DNA of 64,000 bases. It comes from Clostridium brassicae (GTDB taxonomy: Bacteria > Bacillota > Clostridia > Clostridiales > Clostridiaceae). The stretch lies in assembly GCF_026738875.1 (NCBI RefSeq), contig NZ_JAPQFJ010000001.1, positions 1 to 64,000 on the forward strand. The letters run 5' to 3'. The stretch's first letter is position 1; every line of letters starts with the position of its first letter. Below the pieces are notes generated by a model, which worked only from the letters and a program-made list of their open reading frames with translations, was not told the DNA's origin and searched no databases. This document shows, piece by piece, positions 50,583 to 58,763 of this stretch. A program made the position numbers and the translations under genes.

Positions 50583-50588
50583 GTTAAA

Positions 50589-50768
50589 TCAAGTTTGTTT
50601 TTCTTTATTGTTAGGTACAAAATAAGCACAGTCTAGGTTGCTAATGCTAACTTTAGAAAGAGAAGTAATATTAGTAAAAGTGCATTGGCCATTTTTACAA
50701 TAAAGACAGTTTTCCGAACAATTAATGTTGGTTAGAGTATTATCTATATTGTTAATAAATTTAAGCAA
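50589..50768 (-). CDS. Small cysteine-rich protein
   Basis: A protein of about 59 residues with the pattern CSENCLYCKNGQC and a later DCAYF, giving five cysteines in a CX3CX2CX4C arrangement suggestive of metal binding. The reading frame is open to 50810, but the only Shine-Dalgarno (aaaaggagg, 50769-50777 on the minus strand) lies just before a TTG at 50768; an ATT at 50756 would have better spacing. The true start is unresolved. No family function is claimed. Confidence 0.55.
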   Translation of the reverse strand: MLKFINNIDNTLTNINCSENCLYCKNGQCTFTNITSLSKVSISNLDCAYFVPNNKEKQT

Positions 50769-50954
50769 CCTCCTTTTATAAGTATTTGTTTTAGTAAATA
50801 GTTTAAGCAATTTTATGTATTTATATACTCTGGTAGCTATTAAGTTGCCCTATAATTAATAAGATAAGTAAACTAAAAATTAATTTATATTTATTTCCCT
50901 AACATAAATTATAAGGCAACTTATTTATACTAGATTTATAATTGTAAAATAGTC

Positions 50955-52337
50955 TTATTTTAAGTGATTATTTAATAAGTAGATTATTAAGAAAAATAGT
51001 TCTAAATTTTTTCTACTGTCAAAGGTAGATTTACTAGGTTTAAAAATATGTTTATTTTTATCATAAGAAATTGATTTTACAAAAACAGAAGGAAGCTCGT
51101 TTGCATTAGGGGTTGCTATTGTAGGCATTTTAAAATATTGTTCATCTAATAAATTTTCAGGTTTTTCTATAAAATTCTTATATCGCTCAATATTGTCTAA
51201 AGTAGGGACTTCTGGCCAGCTCAATATTATTCCTGAGTCAATTAATTGCTTTGTATAAACATGCATAATTATGTCAGAATTATCTTCGTCATTGATGTGA
51301 TTTTCATATATATTGGTAAGAATATATAATATAATTTCTTTACAAGAAAAAATTATTTCTTTTTCCTCAGTGTGTTTTACGAAAATTGACGAATTTTCAT
51401 CGTAGTATTTTTTTAAAACATTATATAAATTTTTAGCAATTTCTCGGAATTTATATATATTAGTATGATTATAAATTAGTATTGAATTTAGGTATAGTAA
51501 GCATAAATCGGATATATTTTTAGTTTCAGATATGTTGGTATTATAGTTTTCATATAAGAGGTCAAATATATCTATTATTAGTGATTTGACTTCTTCTATG
51601 CCGGAATAAGTATAGAATATGTTTAGATTAAGACATAGCTTACATTGTTCATCAAAAGAGATAGTATAAAGTTCTTCTTTAAAATCTAGAAACATAGTTA
51701 ATATGTCCTTAGAAAAATTTTTATAAGAATCTTGATTTTTTTCATCTAGATAAGTAGAGCACTTGTAGTACGCATTCATTAAAAGCGATTGGTCTGAAAA
51801 TTTAAAGGACTTATTTTTATCTTTAAATTTAATTTTCCCGCTTATAGGGTCTGTACAATCCTTTTTGTCAACAAATACACCCTCTTCATTTCTTAAGTAG
51901 GCAGCATAAAAATCTAATTGAGTTTTAGCTATGTTTGTATATATGTTACTTAAATAGTACTTGTTAGTGTCCATATCTTTGAATTGTTTATAATAGTCAA
52001 TGAGTTCTAAAAGACATAAAGTCATATAAGCGTTACTGGAAACATATATATCCTTTTTAAATTTATCTTCTATCCAATGCAATTTATCATCTTTATTTTT
52101 TAAGGAAGCTTTAGACTTTTTGTATATGCATAATAGTGGAGAATTGAAGTCTATTGTGTTAATATCAATATTATCAATAGTTCTTAAATTTATTTCATCT
52201 AAATTAGTTGTGATTCCACATTTAGAATATAAAACGATATCCCTTATGGACTCTTTTGTGAGATGGAACAATTGAGATTTAACTTGATCTATATTTAATT
52301 TATTCATTCGTAGAAAAGGTCCTATATATCTTAACAT
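50955..52337 (-). CDS. Conserved-looking hypothetical protein, helical
   Basis: A 460-residue soluble protein that was not recognised. It is rich in Leu, Lys, Asn and Tyr, with long predicted helices, and contains repeated LYLNSILIYNHTN / LLELIDYYKQF-like helical-hairpin patterns that could form an alpha/alpha toroid. There is no signal peptide or membrane segment. Near the C-terminus, ILSWPEVPTLDNIERYKNF and FKMPTIATPNANELPSVFVK are the most distinctive segments. The Shine-Dalgarno ggtggtg precedes ATG. It is monocistronic and divergent from rdgB. Confidence 0.6.
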   Translation of the reverse strand: MLRYIGPFLRMNKLNIDQVKSQLFHLTKESIRDIVLYSKCGITTNLDEINLRTIDNIDINTIDFNSPLLCIYKKSKASLKNKDDKLHWIEDKFKKDIYVSSNAYMTLCLLELIDYYKQFKDMDTNKYYLSNIYTNIAKTQLDFYAAYLRNEEGVFVDKKDCTDPISGKIKFKDKNKSFKFSDQSLLMNAYYKCSTYLDEKNQDSYKNFSKDILTMFLDFKEELYTISFDEQCKLCLNLNIFYTYSGIEEVKSLIIDIFDLLYENYNTNISETKNISDLCLLYLNSILIYNHTNIYKFREIAKNLYNVLKKYYDENSSIFVKHTEEKEIIFSCKEIILYILTNIYENHINDEDNSDIIMHVYTKQLIDSGIILSWPEVPTLDNIERYKNFIEKPENLLDEQYFKMPTIATPNANELPSVFVKSISYDKNKHIFKPSKSTFDSRKNLELFFLIIYLLNNHLK

Positions 52338-52522
52338 AAATACACCACCATAAATTAATCCTTATATAAATAATATGTGAATAAATATTAAAATGTGATA
52401 GATTTTAAAATTAAATGAAATATTTTTATTTAATTTTTAATAATTTTTTTATATAGTTATTATGAATGGATTTTAATACGAAAGTAAAAAATCACTTCTA
52501 AGGGAGAAAGAGAGGTTAAATT

Positions 52523-53119
52523 ATGAAAAAACTTATAGTTGCTAGTAATAATGAACACAAGATTATGGAGATAAGAGAAATCCTGAAAAGTTTTCCTATT
52601 GAAATCATTTCGTTAAAAGAAGCGGGAATATATATAGATATTGATGAAAATGGCAGTACATTTATGGAAAATGCACATATAAAAGCCACTGAAATATATA
52701 AGAGAGTTAAGGATTGCATGGTTATGGCAGATGATTCTGGACTTATGGTAGAAGTACTTGGAGGGGAACCGGGTGTATATTCAGCTAGGTATAGTGGAGA
52801 GCATGGAAATGATAAAAAGAACAATGAGAAGTTACTAAGAAAATTAAAAGGAATGAATATAGAAGAAAAAAAAGCAAAATTTGTTTGTGCTGTAGAATTA
52901 ATTTTTGATAATAATAATATTATAAATGTGCAAGGAGAAGTATCAGGGTATATAATTGAAGAGGAAAGAGGGAAAGATGGATTCGGATATGATCCAATAT
53001 TTTATGTACCACAGTTTAAAAAAACATTTGCAGAAATGACTTCACAAGAAAAAAATTCTATTAGTCATAGAGGAAAAGCCTTGAAAATTCTTCAAGAAAA
53101 ACTCAAGGAACTGATTTAA
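52523..53119 (+). CDS. rdgB: Non-canonical purine NTP pyrophosphatase (RdgB/HAM1)
   Basis: A 198-residue house-cleaning enzyme that hydrolyses dITP, ITP and XTP to monophosphates. The N-terminal [14 protein letters not shown] (TxNxxK-type), [25 protein letters not shown] (about 72-96), [12 protein letters not shown] (about 150-161) and the C-terminal SHRGKAL are the family motifs. Shine-Dalgarno gagagg. It overlaps the Shine-Dalgarno of the next gene and forms a two-gene unit with it. Confidence 0.96.
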   Translation: MKKLIVASNNEHKIMEIREILKSFPIEIISLKEAGIYIDIDENGSTFMENAHIKATEIYKRVKDCMVMADDSGLMVEVLGGEPGVYSARYSGEHGNDKKNNEKLLRKLKGMNIEEKKAKFVCAVELIFDNNNIINVQGEVSGYIIEEERGKDGFGYDPIFYVPQFKKTFAEMTSQEKNSISHRGKALKILQEKLKELI

Positions 53120-53132
53120 GGAGGAAAAGCTT

Positions 53133-53603
53133 TTGCGGATAGGAGTTGTTAGTGATACCCATAGGGACAAGACAATCTTACCAATGGTTGTTAAATCTTT
53201 AGAAGATGTAGATTTAATTATACATCTTGGAGATAATGTACAAGATGTTGAAGAAATAAAAAAAATTTATAAAAAAAATATAATAAATGTTAAAGGTAAT
53301 TGTGATTTTGGAAATAAGTGTCCAGAAGAAATTTTCAAAGAAATTGAGGGAGTTAAATTTTTTATTACTCATGGACATAAATATGATGTTAAATATAATA
53401 TTTTAAATTTAAAATATAGAGCAGAAGAATTAGGTGCCGATGTAGCGTTATTTGGTCATACGCATCTTTCTGGTATAGAATATGAGAACGGTATTTGGTT
53501 CGTTAATCCAGGAAGTCCAAGTGTCCCCAGAGACAGGTATAGGAGTGTTGGACTTATTAATATAAATGATGGAAAAATAACTGCTGAGATTAAATTATTA
53601 TAA
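53133..53603 (+). CDS. YfcE/MJ0936-family metallophosphoesterase
   Basis: A 156-residue phosphodiesterase with binuclear metal motifs GVVSDTHRD (about 4-12), HLGDNV (about 32-37), VKGNCD (about 54-59), THGHKYDV and GHTH (about 108-111). Family members hydrolyse model phosphodiesters; the physiological substrate is unknown. The start is TTG at 53133, with the strong Shine-Dalgarno aaggagg 9 bases upstream overlapping the rdgB stop, and translation is probably coupled. Confidence 0.9.
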   Translation: MRIGVVSDTHRDKTILPMVVKSLEDVDLIIHLGDNVQDVEEIKKIYKKNIINVKGNCDFGNKCPEEIFKEIEGVKFFITHGHKYDVKYNILNLKYRAEELGADVALFGHTHLSGIEYENGIWFVNPGSPSVPRDRYRSVGLININDGKITAEIKLL

Positions 53604-53627
53604 AATAAAAAAAAAATCTAAAAACTA

Positions 53628-53656
53628 TTGACGGATTTAAAAATATAGTGTAGAAT
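53628..53656 (+). promoter_or_regulatory. Promoter of the tRNA array
   Basis: TTGACG (53628-53633), a 17-base spacer, then TAGAAT (53651-53656), about 80 bases before the first tRNA. The strong -35 suits a stable-RNA promoter. Confidence 0.78.
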
Positions 53657-53738
53657 AATCCATGTCGCTGAGGAACAAAGTAAAATTAATAAGAATAAAC
53701 TTGTTGATTAATTGTTTGAATTTCTCACACGTGGACAA

Positions 53739-53814
53739 CGGGGTATAGCGCAGATGGTAGCGCGCGTGGTTTGGGACCATGAGGCCGCGGGTTCGAGCCC
53801 TGCTACCCCGACCA
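53739..53814 (+). tRNA. tRNA-Pro (TGG)
   Basis: CGGGGTA/TACCCCG acceptor, TTTGGGA anticodon loop, GGTTCGAGCCC T arm, CCA encoded. Identical copy at 54662. Confidence 0.98.
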
Positions 53815-53820
53815 ATATAT

Positions 53821-53894
53821 GCGGGTATGGTTCAATGGTAGAACGTCAGCCTTCCAAGCTGAACACAGGGGTTCGATTCCCCTTACCCGCTCCA
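53821..53894 (+). tRNA. tRNA-Gly (TCC)
   Basis: GCGGGTA/TACCCGC acceptor, CTTCCAA loop, encoded CCA. One of four identical-looking copies in the array. Confidence 0.98.
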
Positions 53895-53898
53895 ATAA

Positions 53899-53975
<77 letters not shown>

Positions 53976-53979
53976 TATG

Positions 53980-54055
53980 GTGGACGTAGTTCAGTTGGTA
54001 GAGCGCCAGATTGTGGTTCTGGTTGTCGAGGGTTCGAGTCCCTTCGTCCACCCCA
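53980..54055 (+). tRNA. tRNA-His (GTG)
   Basis: GTGGACG/CGTCCAC acceptor with a genomically encoded G just upstream (53979) for position -1, TTGTGGT loop and CCA. Confidence 0.98.
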
Positions 54056-54059
54056 GTTT

Positions 54060-54134
54060 TGGGATGTCGCCAAGCGGTAAGGCATAGCACTTTGACTGCT
54101 ACATGCGTAGGTTCGAATCCTGCCATCCCAGCCA
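54060..54134 (+). tRNA. tRNA-Gln (TTG)
   Basis: TGGGATG/CATCCCA acceptor, CTTTGAC loop, encoded CCA. It has a U1-A72 first pair, as usual for tRNA-Gln. Confidence 0.97.
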
Positions 54135-54138
54135 TTTT

Positions 54139-54214
54139 GATTCACTAGCTCAGTCGGTAGAGCACTTGACTTTTAATCAAGTTGTCCGGGGTTCGATTCC
54201 CCGGTGGATCACCA
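54139..54214 (+). tRNA. tRNA-Lys (TTT)
   Basis: GATTCAC/GTGGATC acceptor with one G-U pair, CTTTTAA loop, encoded CCA. Confidence 0.97.
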
Positions 54215-54229
54215 TTTTATACAATACAT

Positions 54230-54313
54230 GCAGGTGTGGCGGAATTGGCAGACGCACTAGACTTAGGATCTAGCGCCTTTGGCGTGGGGGTTCGACTCCC
54301 TTCACCTGCACCA
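54230..54313 (+). tRNA. tRNA-Leu (TAG)
   Basis: 84 bases with a long variable arm (CGCCTTTGGCG), GCAGGTG/CACCTGC acceptor, CTTAGGA loop and CCA. It is the only single-copy leucine gene here. Confidence 0.97.
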
Positions 54314-54318
54314 ATTAT

Positions 54319-54393
54319 GCGGGAGTGGCTCAGTGGTAGAGCGTCACCTTGCCAAGGTGAACGTCGCGAGTTCGAATCTCGTCTTCCGCTCCA
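54319..54393 (+). tRNA. tRNA-Gly (GCC)
   Basis: GCGGGAG acceptor, TTGCCAA loop, encoded CCA. A second copy is at 54766. Confidence 0.97.
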
Positions 54394-54397
54394 ATAT

Positions 54398-54471
54398 GCG
54401 GGTATGGTTCAATGGTAGAACGTCAGCCTTCCAAGCTGAACACAGGGGTTCGATTCCCCTTACCCGCTCCA
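54398..54471 (+). tRNA. tRNA-Gly (TCC), second copy
   Basis: Same sequence as the copy at 53821, preceded here by the GCC isoacceptor. Confidence 0.98.
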
Positions 54472-54474
54472 CAA

Positions 54475-54551
<77 letters not shown>

Positions 54552-54578
54552 TTTAATTTAAATAGTTATCGATAATGT

Positions 54579-54655
54579 GCGCGATTAGCTCAGTTGGCTA
54601 GAGCATCTGACTCTTAATCAGAGGGCCCAGGGTTCGAGTCCCTGATCGCGTACCA
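54579..54655 (+). tRNA. tRNA-Lys (CTT)
   Basis: GCGCGAT/ATCGCGT acceptor with a terminal G-U, CTCTTAA loop, encoded CCA. It reads AAG. A second copy is at 55028. Confidence 0.95.
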
Positions 54656-54661
54656 TAGCAA

Positions 54662-54737
54662 CGGGGTATAGCGCAGATGGTAGCGCGCGTGGTTTGGGAC
54701 CATGAGGCCGCGGGTTCGAGCCCTGCTACCCCGACCA
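54662..54737 (+). tRNA. tRNA-Pro (TGG), second copy
   Basis: Matches the 53739 gene through CCA. Confidence 0.98.
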
Positions 54738-54765
54738 TTTAAAAAAGATACTATAAATAAGCTAT

Positions 54766-54840
54766 GCGGGAGTGGCTCAGTGGTAGAGCGTCACCTTGCC
54801 AAGGTGAACGTCGCGAGTTCGAATCTCGTCTTCCGCTCCA
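54766..54840 (+). tRNA. tRNA-Gly (GCC), second copy
   Basis: Matches 54319; it starts a repeated Gly(GCC)-Gly(TCC)-Arg-Lys(CTT) block. Confidence 0.97.
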
Positions 54841-54844
54841 ATAT

Positions 54845-54918
54845 GCGGGTATGGTTCAATGGTAGAACGTCAGCCTTCCAAGCTGAACACAGGGGTTCGA
54901 TTCCCCTTACCCGCTCCA
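54845..54918 (+). tRNA. tRNA-Gly (TCC), third copy
   Basis: Same sequence as 53821. Confidence 0.98.
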
Positions 54919-54922
54919 ATAA

Positions 54923-54999
<77 letters not shown>

Positions 55000-55027
55000 T
55001 TTAAATTTAAATAGTTATTGATAATGT

Positions 55028-55104
55028 GCGCGATTAGCTCAGTTGGCTAGAGCATCTGACTCTTAATCAGAGGGCCCAGGGTTCGAGTCCCTGATCGCGT
55101 ACCA
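55028..55104 (+). tRNA. tRNA-Lys (CTT), second copy
   Basis: Same as 54579; its upstream spacer (AATAGTTATTGATAATG) also matches the earlier copy, so the spacer was duplicated too. Confidence 0.96.
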
Positions 55105-55108
55105 TATG

Positions 55109-55184
55109 GTGGACGTAGTTCAGTTGGTAGAGCGCCAGATTGTGGTTCTGGTTGTCGAGGGTTCGAGTCCCTTCGTCCACCCCA
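55109..55184 (+). tRNA. tRNA-His (GTG), second copy
   Basis: Same as 53980; it begins a duplicated His-Gln-Lys(TTT) block. Confidence 0.98.
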
Positions 55185-55188
55185 GTTT

Positions 55189-55263
55189 TGGGATGTCGCC
55201 AAGCGGTAAGGCATAGCACTTTGACTGCTACATGCGTAGGTTCGAATCCTGCCATCCCAGCCA
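55189..55263 (+). tRNA. tRNA-Gln (TTG), second copy
   Basis: Same as 54060. Confidence 0.97.
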
Positions 55264-55267
55264 TTTT

Positions 55268-55343
55268 GATTCACTAGCTCAGTCGGTAGAGCACTTGACT
55301 TTTAATCAAGTTGTCCGGGGTTCGATTCCCCGGTGGATCACCA
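55268..55343 (+). tRNA. tRNA-Lys (TTT), second copy
   Basis: Same as 54139. Confidence 0.97.
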
Positions 55344-55359
55344 AATTGTATATGAACAT

Positions 55360-55433
55360 GCGGGTATGGTTCAATGGTAGAACGTCAGCCTTCCAAGCTG
55401 AACACAGGGGTTCGATTCCCCTTACCCGCTCCA
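55360..55433 (+). tRNA. tRNA-Gly (TCC), fourth copy
   Basis: Same as 53821, but followed by a unique spacer and not by tRNA-Arg(TCT). Confidence 0.98.
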
Positions 55434-55454
55434 TTTTTATTTTTTGGATTTTTA

Positions 55455-55531
55455 GCGCCCATAGCTCAGCTGGATAGAGTGGCAGACTTCGAATCTGACG
55501 GTCGTGGGTTCAAATCCCGCTGGGCGCACCA
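55455..55531 (+). tRNA. tRNA-Arg (TCG)
   Basis: GCGCCCA/TGGGCGC acceptor, CTTCGAA loop with anticodon TCG, encoded CCA. It reads CGA (and CGG by wobble). It is the last and only single-copy arginine isoacceptor of this type here. Confidence 0.95.
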
Positions 55532-55534
55532 TTT

Positions 55535-55570
55535 AAAGGCTTTCCATATTGAAGAAGGTCTTTTTTAATA
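55535..55570 (+). terminator. Terminator of the tRNA array
   Basis: AAAGGCTTTC with GAAGAAGGTCTT forms an imperfect bulged stem followed by TTTTTT, immediately after the last tRNA. Confidence 0.65.
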
Positions 55571-55697
55571 TGAAGAAATATATAAATGGCAAACTAAATT
55601 TTAGGTTTTAGAAACTAAAAAAGGCATAATATGTTTACTATAGATTTAATTTTGTATATAATTTAGTAAAGACTAAATTATATAAGGGGGTTAATTC

Positions 55698-56081
55698 ATG
55701 AAATTAGTTGATATTATGAACACCAATGTAATACACATAGGTTATAAAGATACCATAAAAACTGCGTTAGGCATAATGACGAGTAATAAAATCAATGGTG
55801 CTCCTGTGGTAGATGAAAATAAAACTTTGTTAGGCATAATAGTAAAGGCTGATATATATAGATTTTTGAATTATGAGGGACATTACGATACATATCCAGT
55901 AGAAAATATAATGAATAGAGAAGTTGTTACTTGCAGTGAAAACGATACTATAATAGATGTGGCTAAGAGAGTTAGAGAAAATGATGTTATAGCTCTACCA
56001 GTAGTTGATGAAAATTTTAAAGTTAAGGGTATTGTAAGTATTGAGGATTTACTAGACTATTTTATAAAAAATAATGAATAA
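55698..56081 (+). CDS. CBS-domain pair protein
   Basis: A 127-residue protein made of two CBS motifs (about 1-60 and 65-125), with ADP/adenosyl-binding-like GAPVVDENKTLLGIIVKADI and ALPVVDENFKVKGIVSIEDL at matched positions. No catalytic domain is fused. Such stand-alone pairs sense adenine nucleotides or related ligands. Shine-Dalgarno aaggggg. It is monocistronic between the tRNA array and the MerR gene; the partner is unknown. Confidence 0.9.
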   Translation: MKLVDIMNTNVIHIGYKDTIKTALGIMTSNKINGAPVVDENKTLLGIIVKADIYRFLNYEGHYDTYPVENIMNREVVTCSENDTIIDVAKRVRENDVIALPVVDENFKVKGIVSIEDLLDYFIKNNE

Positions 56082-56382
56082 GCTTCATTAACCTATTCAT
56101 TTTATGTAGTATCCTATTAATTTTTAAGAATATAACAGTAATAGTTAGAAATAATTTAATAATATATAACAGAAAAGCTAATTAGCTAAAAAGCTAGTTA
56201 GCTTTTCTGTTATATGATCATATAAAGCTAGGCTATTTTTTATAATTATTTTTATTTATGAATTATGGAGAAGGTTATGGAAATATAATAATTATTAGTA
56301 AAAGAACTATTGACTCTCCACTTAGGGGACGGGTTATTATTAATATATAAACTCAATATGTGCACATATGGGAGAGGTAAAA
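56082..56382. other. Gap between CBS and MerR genes
   Basis: It contains a strong hairpin terminator (56168-56212) and, before the MerR gene, the promoter-like TTGACT (56309). No gene was seen. Confidence 0.5.
56168..56216 (+). terminator. Terminator after the CBS gene
   Basis: AACAGAAAAGCTAATTAGCT pairs with AGCTAGTTAGCTTTTCTGTT around AAAA; a near-perfect 20-bp stem. Confidence 0.82.
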
Positions 56383-57201
56383 ATGTTCAAAATAGGAGAA
56401 TTTGCTAAATTAAATAAAATATCTGTAAAAACTTTAAGATACTATGATGAACTTGGAATTCTAAGACCTGCAAAAATTGATGATGAAACAGGATATAGAT
56501 ATTATTCTGCGAAGCAACTACCGAGATTAAATAAAATAATAGCTTTAAAAAATTTAAGTTTTTCTCTAAGTGAAATTTCTAAAATACTTCAAAGTGATTT
56601 ATCTGTAAACATTGTAACTTCTATGTTATATAAGAAGAAACAAGAGATTATGCAGAATATAAAACTAGAAAAAGTTAGATTGGTAAAGGTAGAGAGACTT
56701 ATAAATAGCATTAAGGAGGATGATGATTTGATGTTAAAATATGATGTAGTGCTAAAAAAATTGGAAAGAAAAAAGGTAGCTTCTATAAGGGATATAATAG
56801 GAGACTATTCAAAACAGCATAATTTATGGATAGAATTAATGGGATATTTACAAAGTAATAATGCTAAGATAGTTGCTCCAAGTATGTCTGTATATTATGA
56901 TCCAGGGCACAAAGAAAATGATGTTGATATTGAGGTTATGAGTTGTATAGGAAATGATATTCAAGAGACAGATAGAATAAAAATAAAAGAACTTTCAGAG
57001 GTTGAAAATGCAGCTTGCCTAATACACAAAGGGCCTTATGAAGAATTTAATATTTCTTATAATGTTTTACTTAAGTGGATTGAAGAAAATGGATATAGGA
57101 TTGCAGGACCTAATAGAGAATTATATTTAGAAGGGGAGCGTTCAACAGATAATCCACAAGAATATATAACGGAAATCCAAATACCTGTTGAAAAAAATTA
57201 A
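56383..57201 (+). CDS. MerR-family regulator with C-terminal GyrI-like effector domain
   Basis: A 272-residue transcriptional regulator. The N-terminal winged helix begins MFKIGEFAKLNKISVKTLRYYDELGIL (about 1-27), followed by the wing ETGYRYYSAKQLPRLNKI, then a coiled-coil dimerisation helix (about 75-115). The C-terminal AraC/GyrI-like domain (about 120-270), as in BmrR, ends with HKGPYEEF and the typical Y-rich closing segment, and probably binds a hydrophobic or cationic ligand. Start 56383 follows gggagagg; an upstream ATG at 56368 is inside the Shine-Dalgarno region. Its target genes are not evident nearby. Confidence 0.9.
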   Translation: MFKIGEFAKLNKISVKTLRYYDELGILRPAKIDDETGYRYYSAKQLPRLNKIIALKNLSFSLSEISKILQSDLSVNIVTSMLYKKKQEIMQNIKLEKVRLVKVERLINSIKEDDDLMLKYDVVLKKLERKKVASIRDIIGDYSKQHNLWIELMGYLQSNNAKIVAPSMSVYYDPGHKENDVDIEVMSCIGNDIQETDRIKIKELSEVENAACLIHKGPYEEFNISYNVLLKWIEENGYRIAGPNRELYLEGERSTDNPQEYITEIQIPVEKN

Positions 57202-57211
57202 TGTATTAATA

Positions 57212-57245
57212 AAGAGAAGCCTTGATTTTAGGCTTCTTTTTATAT
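57212..57245 (+). terminator. Terminator after the MerR gene
   Basis: AAGAGAAGCC-TTGATTTTA-GGCTTCTTTT followed by TATATTTT. Confidence 0.85.
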
Positions 57246-57342
57246 TTTATATGCAGAATAAGTAACGGTTACATAACGAAGTTTAATGTAGTAACAAAAC
57301 ATAGTTAATAGTAATAAAATAATTGGGAAGGAGATGATTTTT

Positions 57343-58281
57343 ATGAAGATAGCTGTAAGAGGTGGACATAATCCGCAAGCTACAGGGGCTAGTGCTTTAA
57401 TAGATGAATTGACAGAAGATAGAAAAGTTTATCCTTCTGTAATAAAATATCTCAAAATGTTGGGACACGATGTACTAGATGTGACACCAGGACCTATGAA
57501 TAGAAACTCTGATTTGCCATATGGGGTAAATAGGGCGAAAACATGGGGCGCAGAGCTATTTATATCTATACATTTTAATAAAGCATATAACAGGTATAAA
57601 GGTGAGTTAGGAACGGAGGCATGGTTAAACTTAAATAATGGCACAACAAGTACAATAGCAACCAAAATAACCAATAATATAGCAAAATTAGGATTTAGGA
57701 ATAGAGGAATAAAGGATGGTATGTCGAGAGGGTTATATGAAATAAAACGTAATTCTATACCATCAATAATTGTGGAAGTATGCTTTGTAGAAGCTACAAA
57801 AGATGTTGAGTTATATAAAAAATTAGGTTCAGATGTAATAGGTAAAGTTATAGCGGAAGGTGTGGGTAAAAATACTGTAAATAATAAAGCTACATCTGAG
57901 AATATTGAGAGTAAATTTAAGCATTTACCATTAAAATGTAATGAAGATGTTATAGCTTGGGCAAAAGAAGTGAAGAGATTTAAGAAAGGTGATAAATTAA
58001 CAGCTATAGATGAAATAACTAATTATTATAGGTTAGACTTAGAGAAAGGGGCATGGATACACAAAGATGATGTAGAAGTCAAAGGAAATTTAGATGAACC
58101 TTATGAGAAAAGAAAAAAACTAGAGGTTATACAAGATGATATTATATGTTGGGCTAATGAAGTAAAAGCTTTTAAAAAGGGAGATTTTATTACAGCTATA
58201 GATGAGATAACATATTATTATCAACTAGATATTAATGGTGAAAAAGCATGGGTCCGAAAGGATAAGGTTAAGACAAGATAA
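57343..58281 (+). CDS. N-acetylmuramoyl-L-alanine amidase with duplicated C-terminal domain
   Basis: A 312-residue Amidase_3 protein. The zinc ligands are visible in RGGHNPQATGAS (about 5-16), FISIHFN (about 73-79) and the late EVCFVEATKD with catalytic Glu (about 144-153). The C-terminal part (about 198-312) holds two copies of a 50-residue unit, EDVIAWAKEVKRFKKGDKL and DDIICWANEVKAFKKGDFI, each ending in a YYxLD...W(I/V)xKDxV tail, presumably cell-wall binding. No signal peptide is present, so release may be by lysis or a non-classical route, as with endolysins. Start 57343 follows ggaaggag. Confidence 0.88.
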   Translation: MKIAVRGGHNPQATGASALIDELTEDRKVYPSVIKYLKMLGHDVLDVTPGPMNRNSDLPYGVNRAKTWGAELFISIHFNKAYNRYKGELGTEAWLNLNNGTTSTIATKITNNIAKLGFRNRGIKDGMSRGLYEIKRNSIPSIIVEVCFVEATKDVELYKKLGSDVIGKVIAEGVGKNTVNNKATSENIESKFKHLPLKCNEDVIAWAKEVKRFKKGDKLTAIDEITNYYRLDLEKGAWIHKDDVEVKGNLDEPYEKRKKLEVIQDDIICWANEVKAFKKGDFITAIDEITYYYQLDINGEKAWVRKDKVKTR

Positions 58282-58320
58282 TATTGCTCTGGGAGTTTTC
58301 CCAGAGCAATATTATTTTAT
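58280..58320 (+). terminator. Terminator after the amidase
   Basis: AATATTGCTCTGGG (58280-58293) and CCCAGAGCAATATT (58300-58313) form a perfect 14-bp stem followed by ATTTTAT. The stem begins at the stop codon. Confidence 0.9.
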
Positions 58321-58622
58321 ACTTATTTAACGATTACTATATTTGGAAACTTAAGTATTGTTATGATATTAGATAAGAGGTTTTAAAATGAAACCCAAAA
58401 GAGAAAAATCAATATAGTATGGATACAATTGACTAAAACCATATATTATAATTATAATTCAATTATATCCTCTAGGTGAAATAAATGTAAATCATAATTA
58501 ACAAATAAGATTTAAAGTAGTTCTGTGGTATATATATTTTAAATTATAAAGATAAATTGTTATGAACTTAATAATATAATATGGTTTACATGAAAATAAG
58601 AATGTTTAAAAGTAGCTTATTA

Positions 58623-58737
58623 TAAACAGGATTCTTAGGAGGTCTACTCCTTAGAGGTCATTATCTAGGGTCTCGTACCATTCTTTATTGCCACTTTAAA
58701 GAAGATGGAGGATTAGAATGGTTAGACATCGGATAAA
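58623..58737 (+). repeat. Two-hairpin structured repeat, copy 5
   Basis: AACAGGATTCTTAGGAG-loop-CTCCTTAGAGG forms hairpin 1. Hairpin 2 is TTATCT/GGATAA (C-to-T change, still paired by G-U), GTCT/AGAC, then CCATTCT/AGAATGG. It lies 27 bases before the radical SAM gene, in its leader. The rest of 58321-58622 is AT-rich without a gene. Confidence 0.82.
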
Positions 58738-58763
58738 ATACAAAAGGAAAAGGGGTTTTGTAA

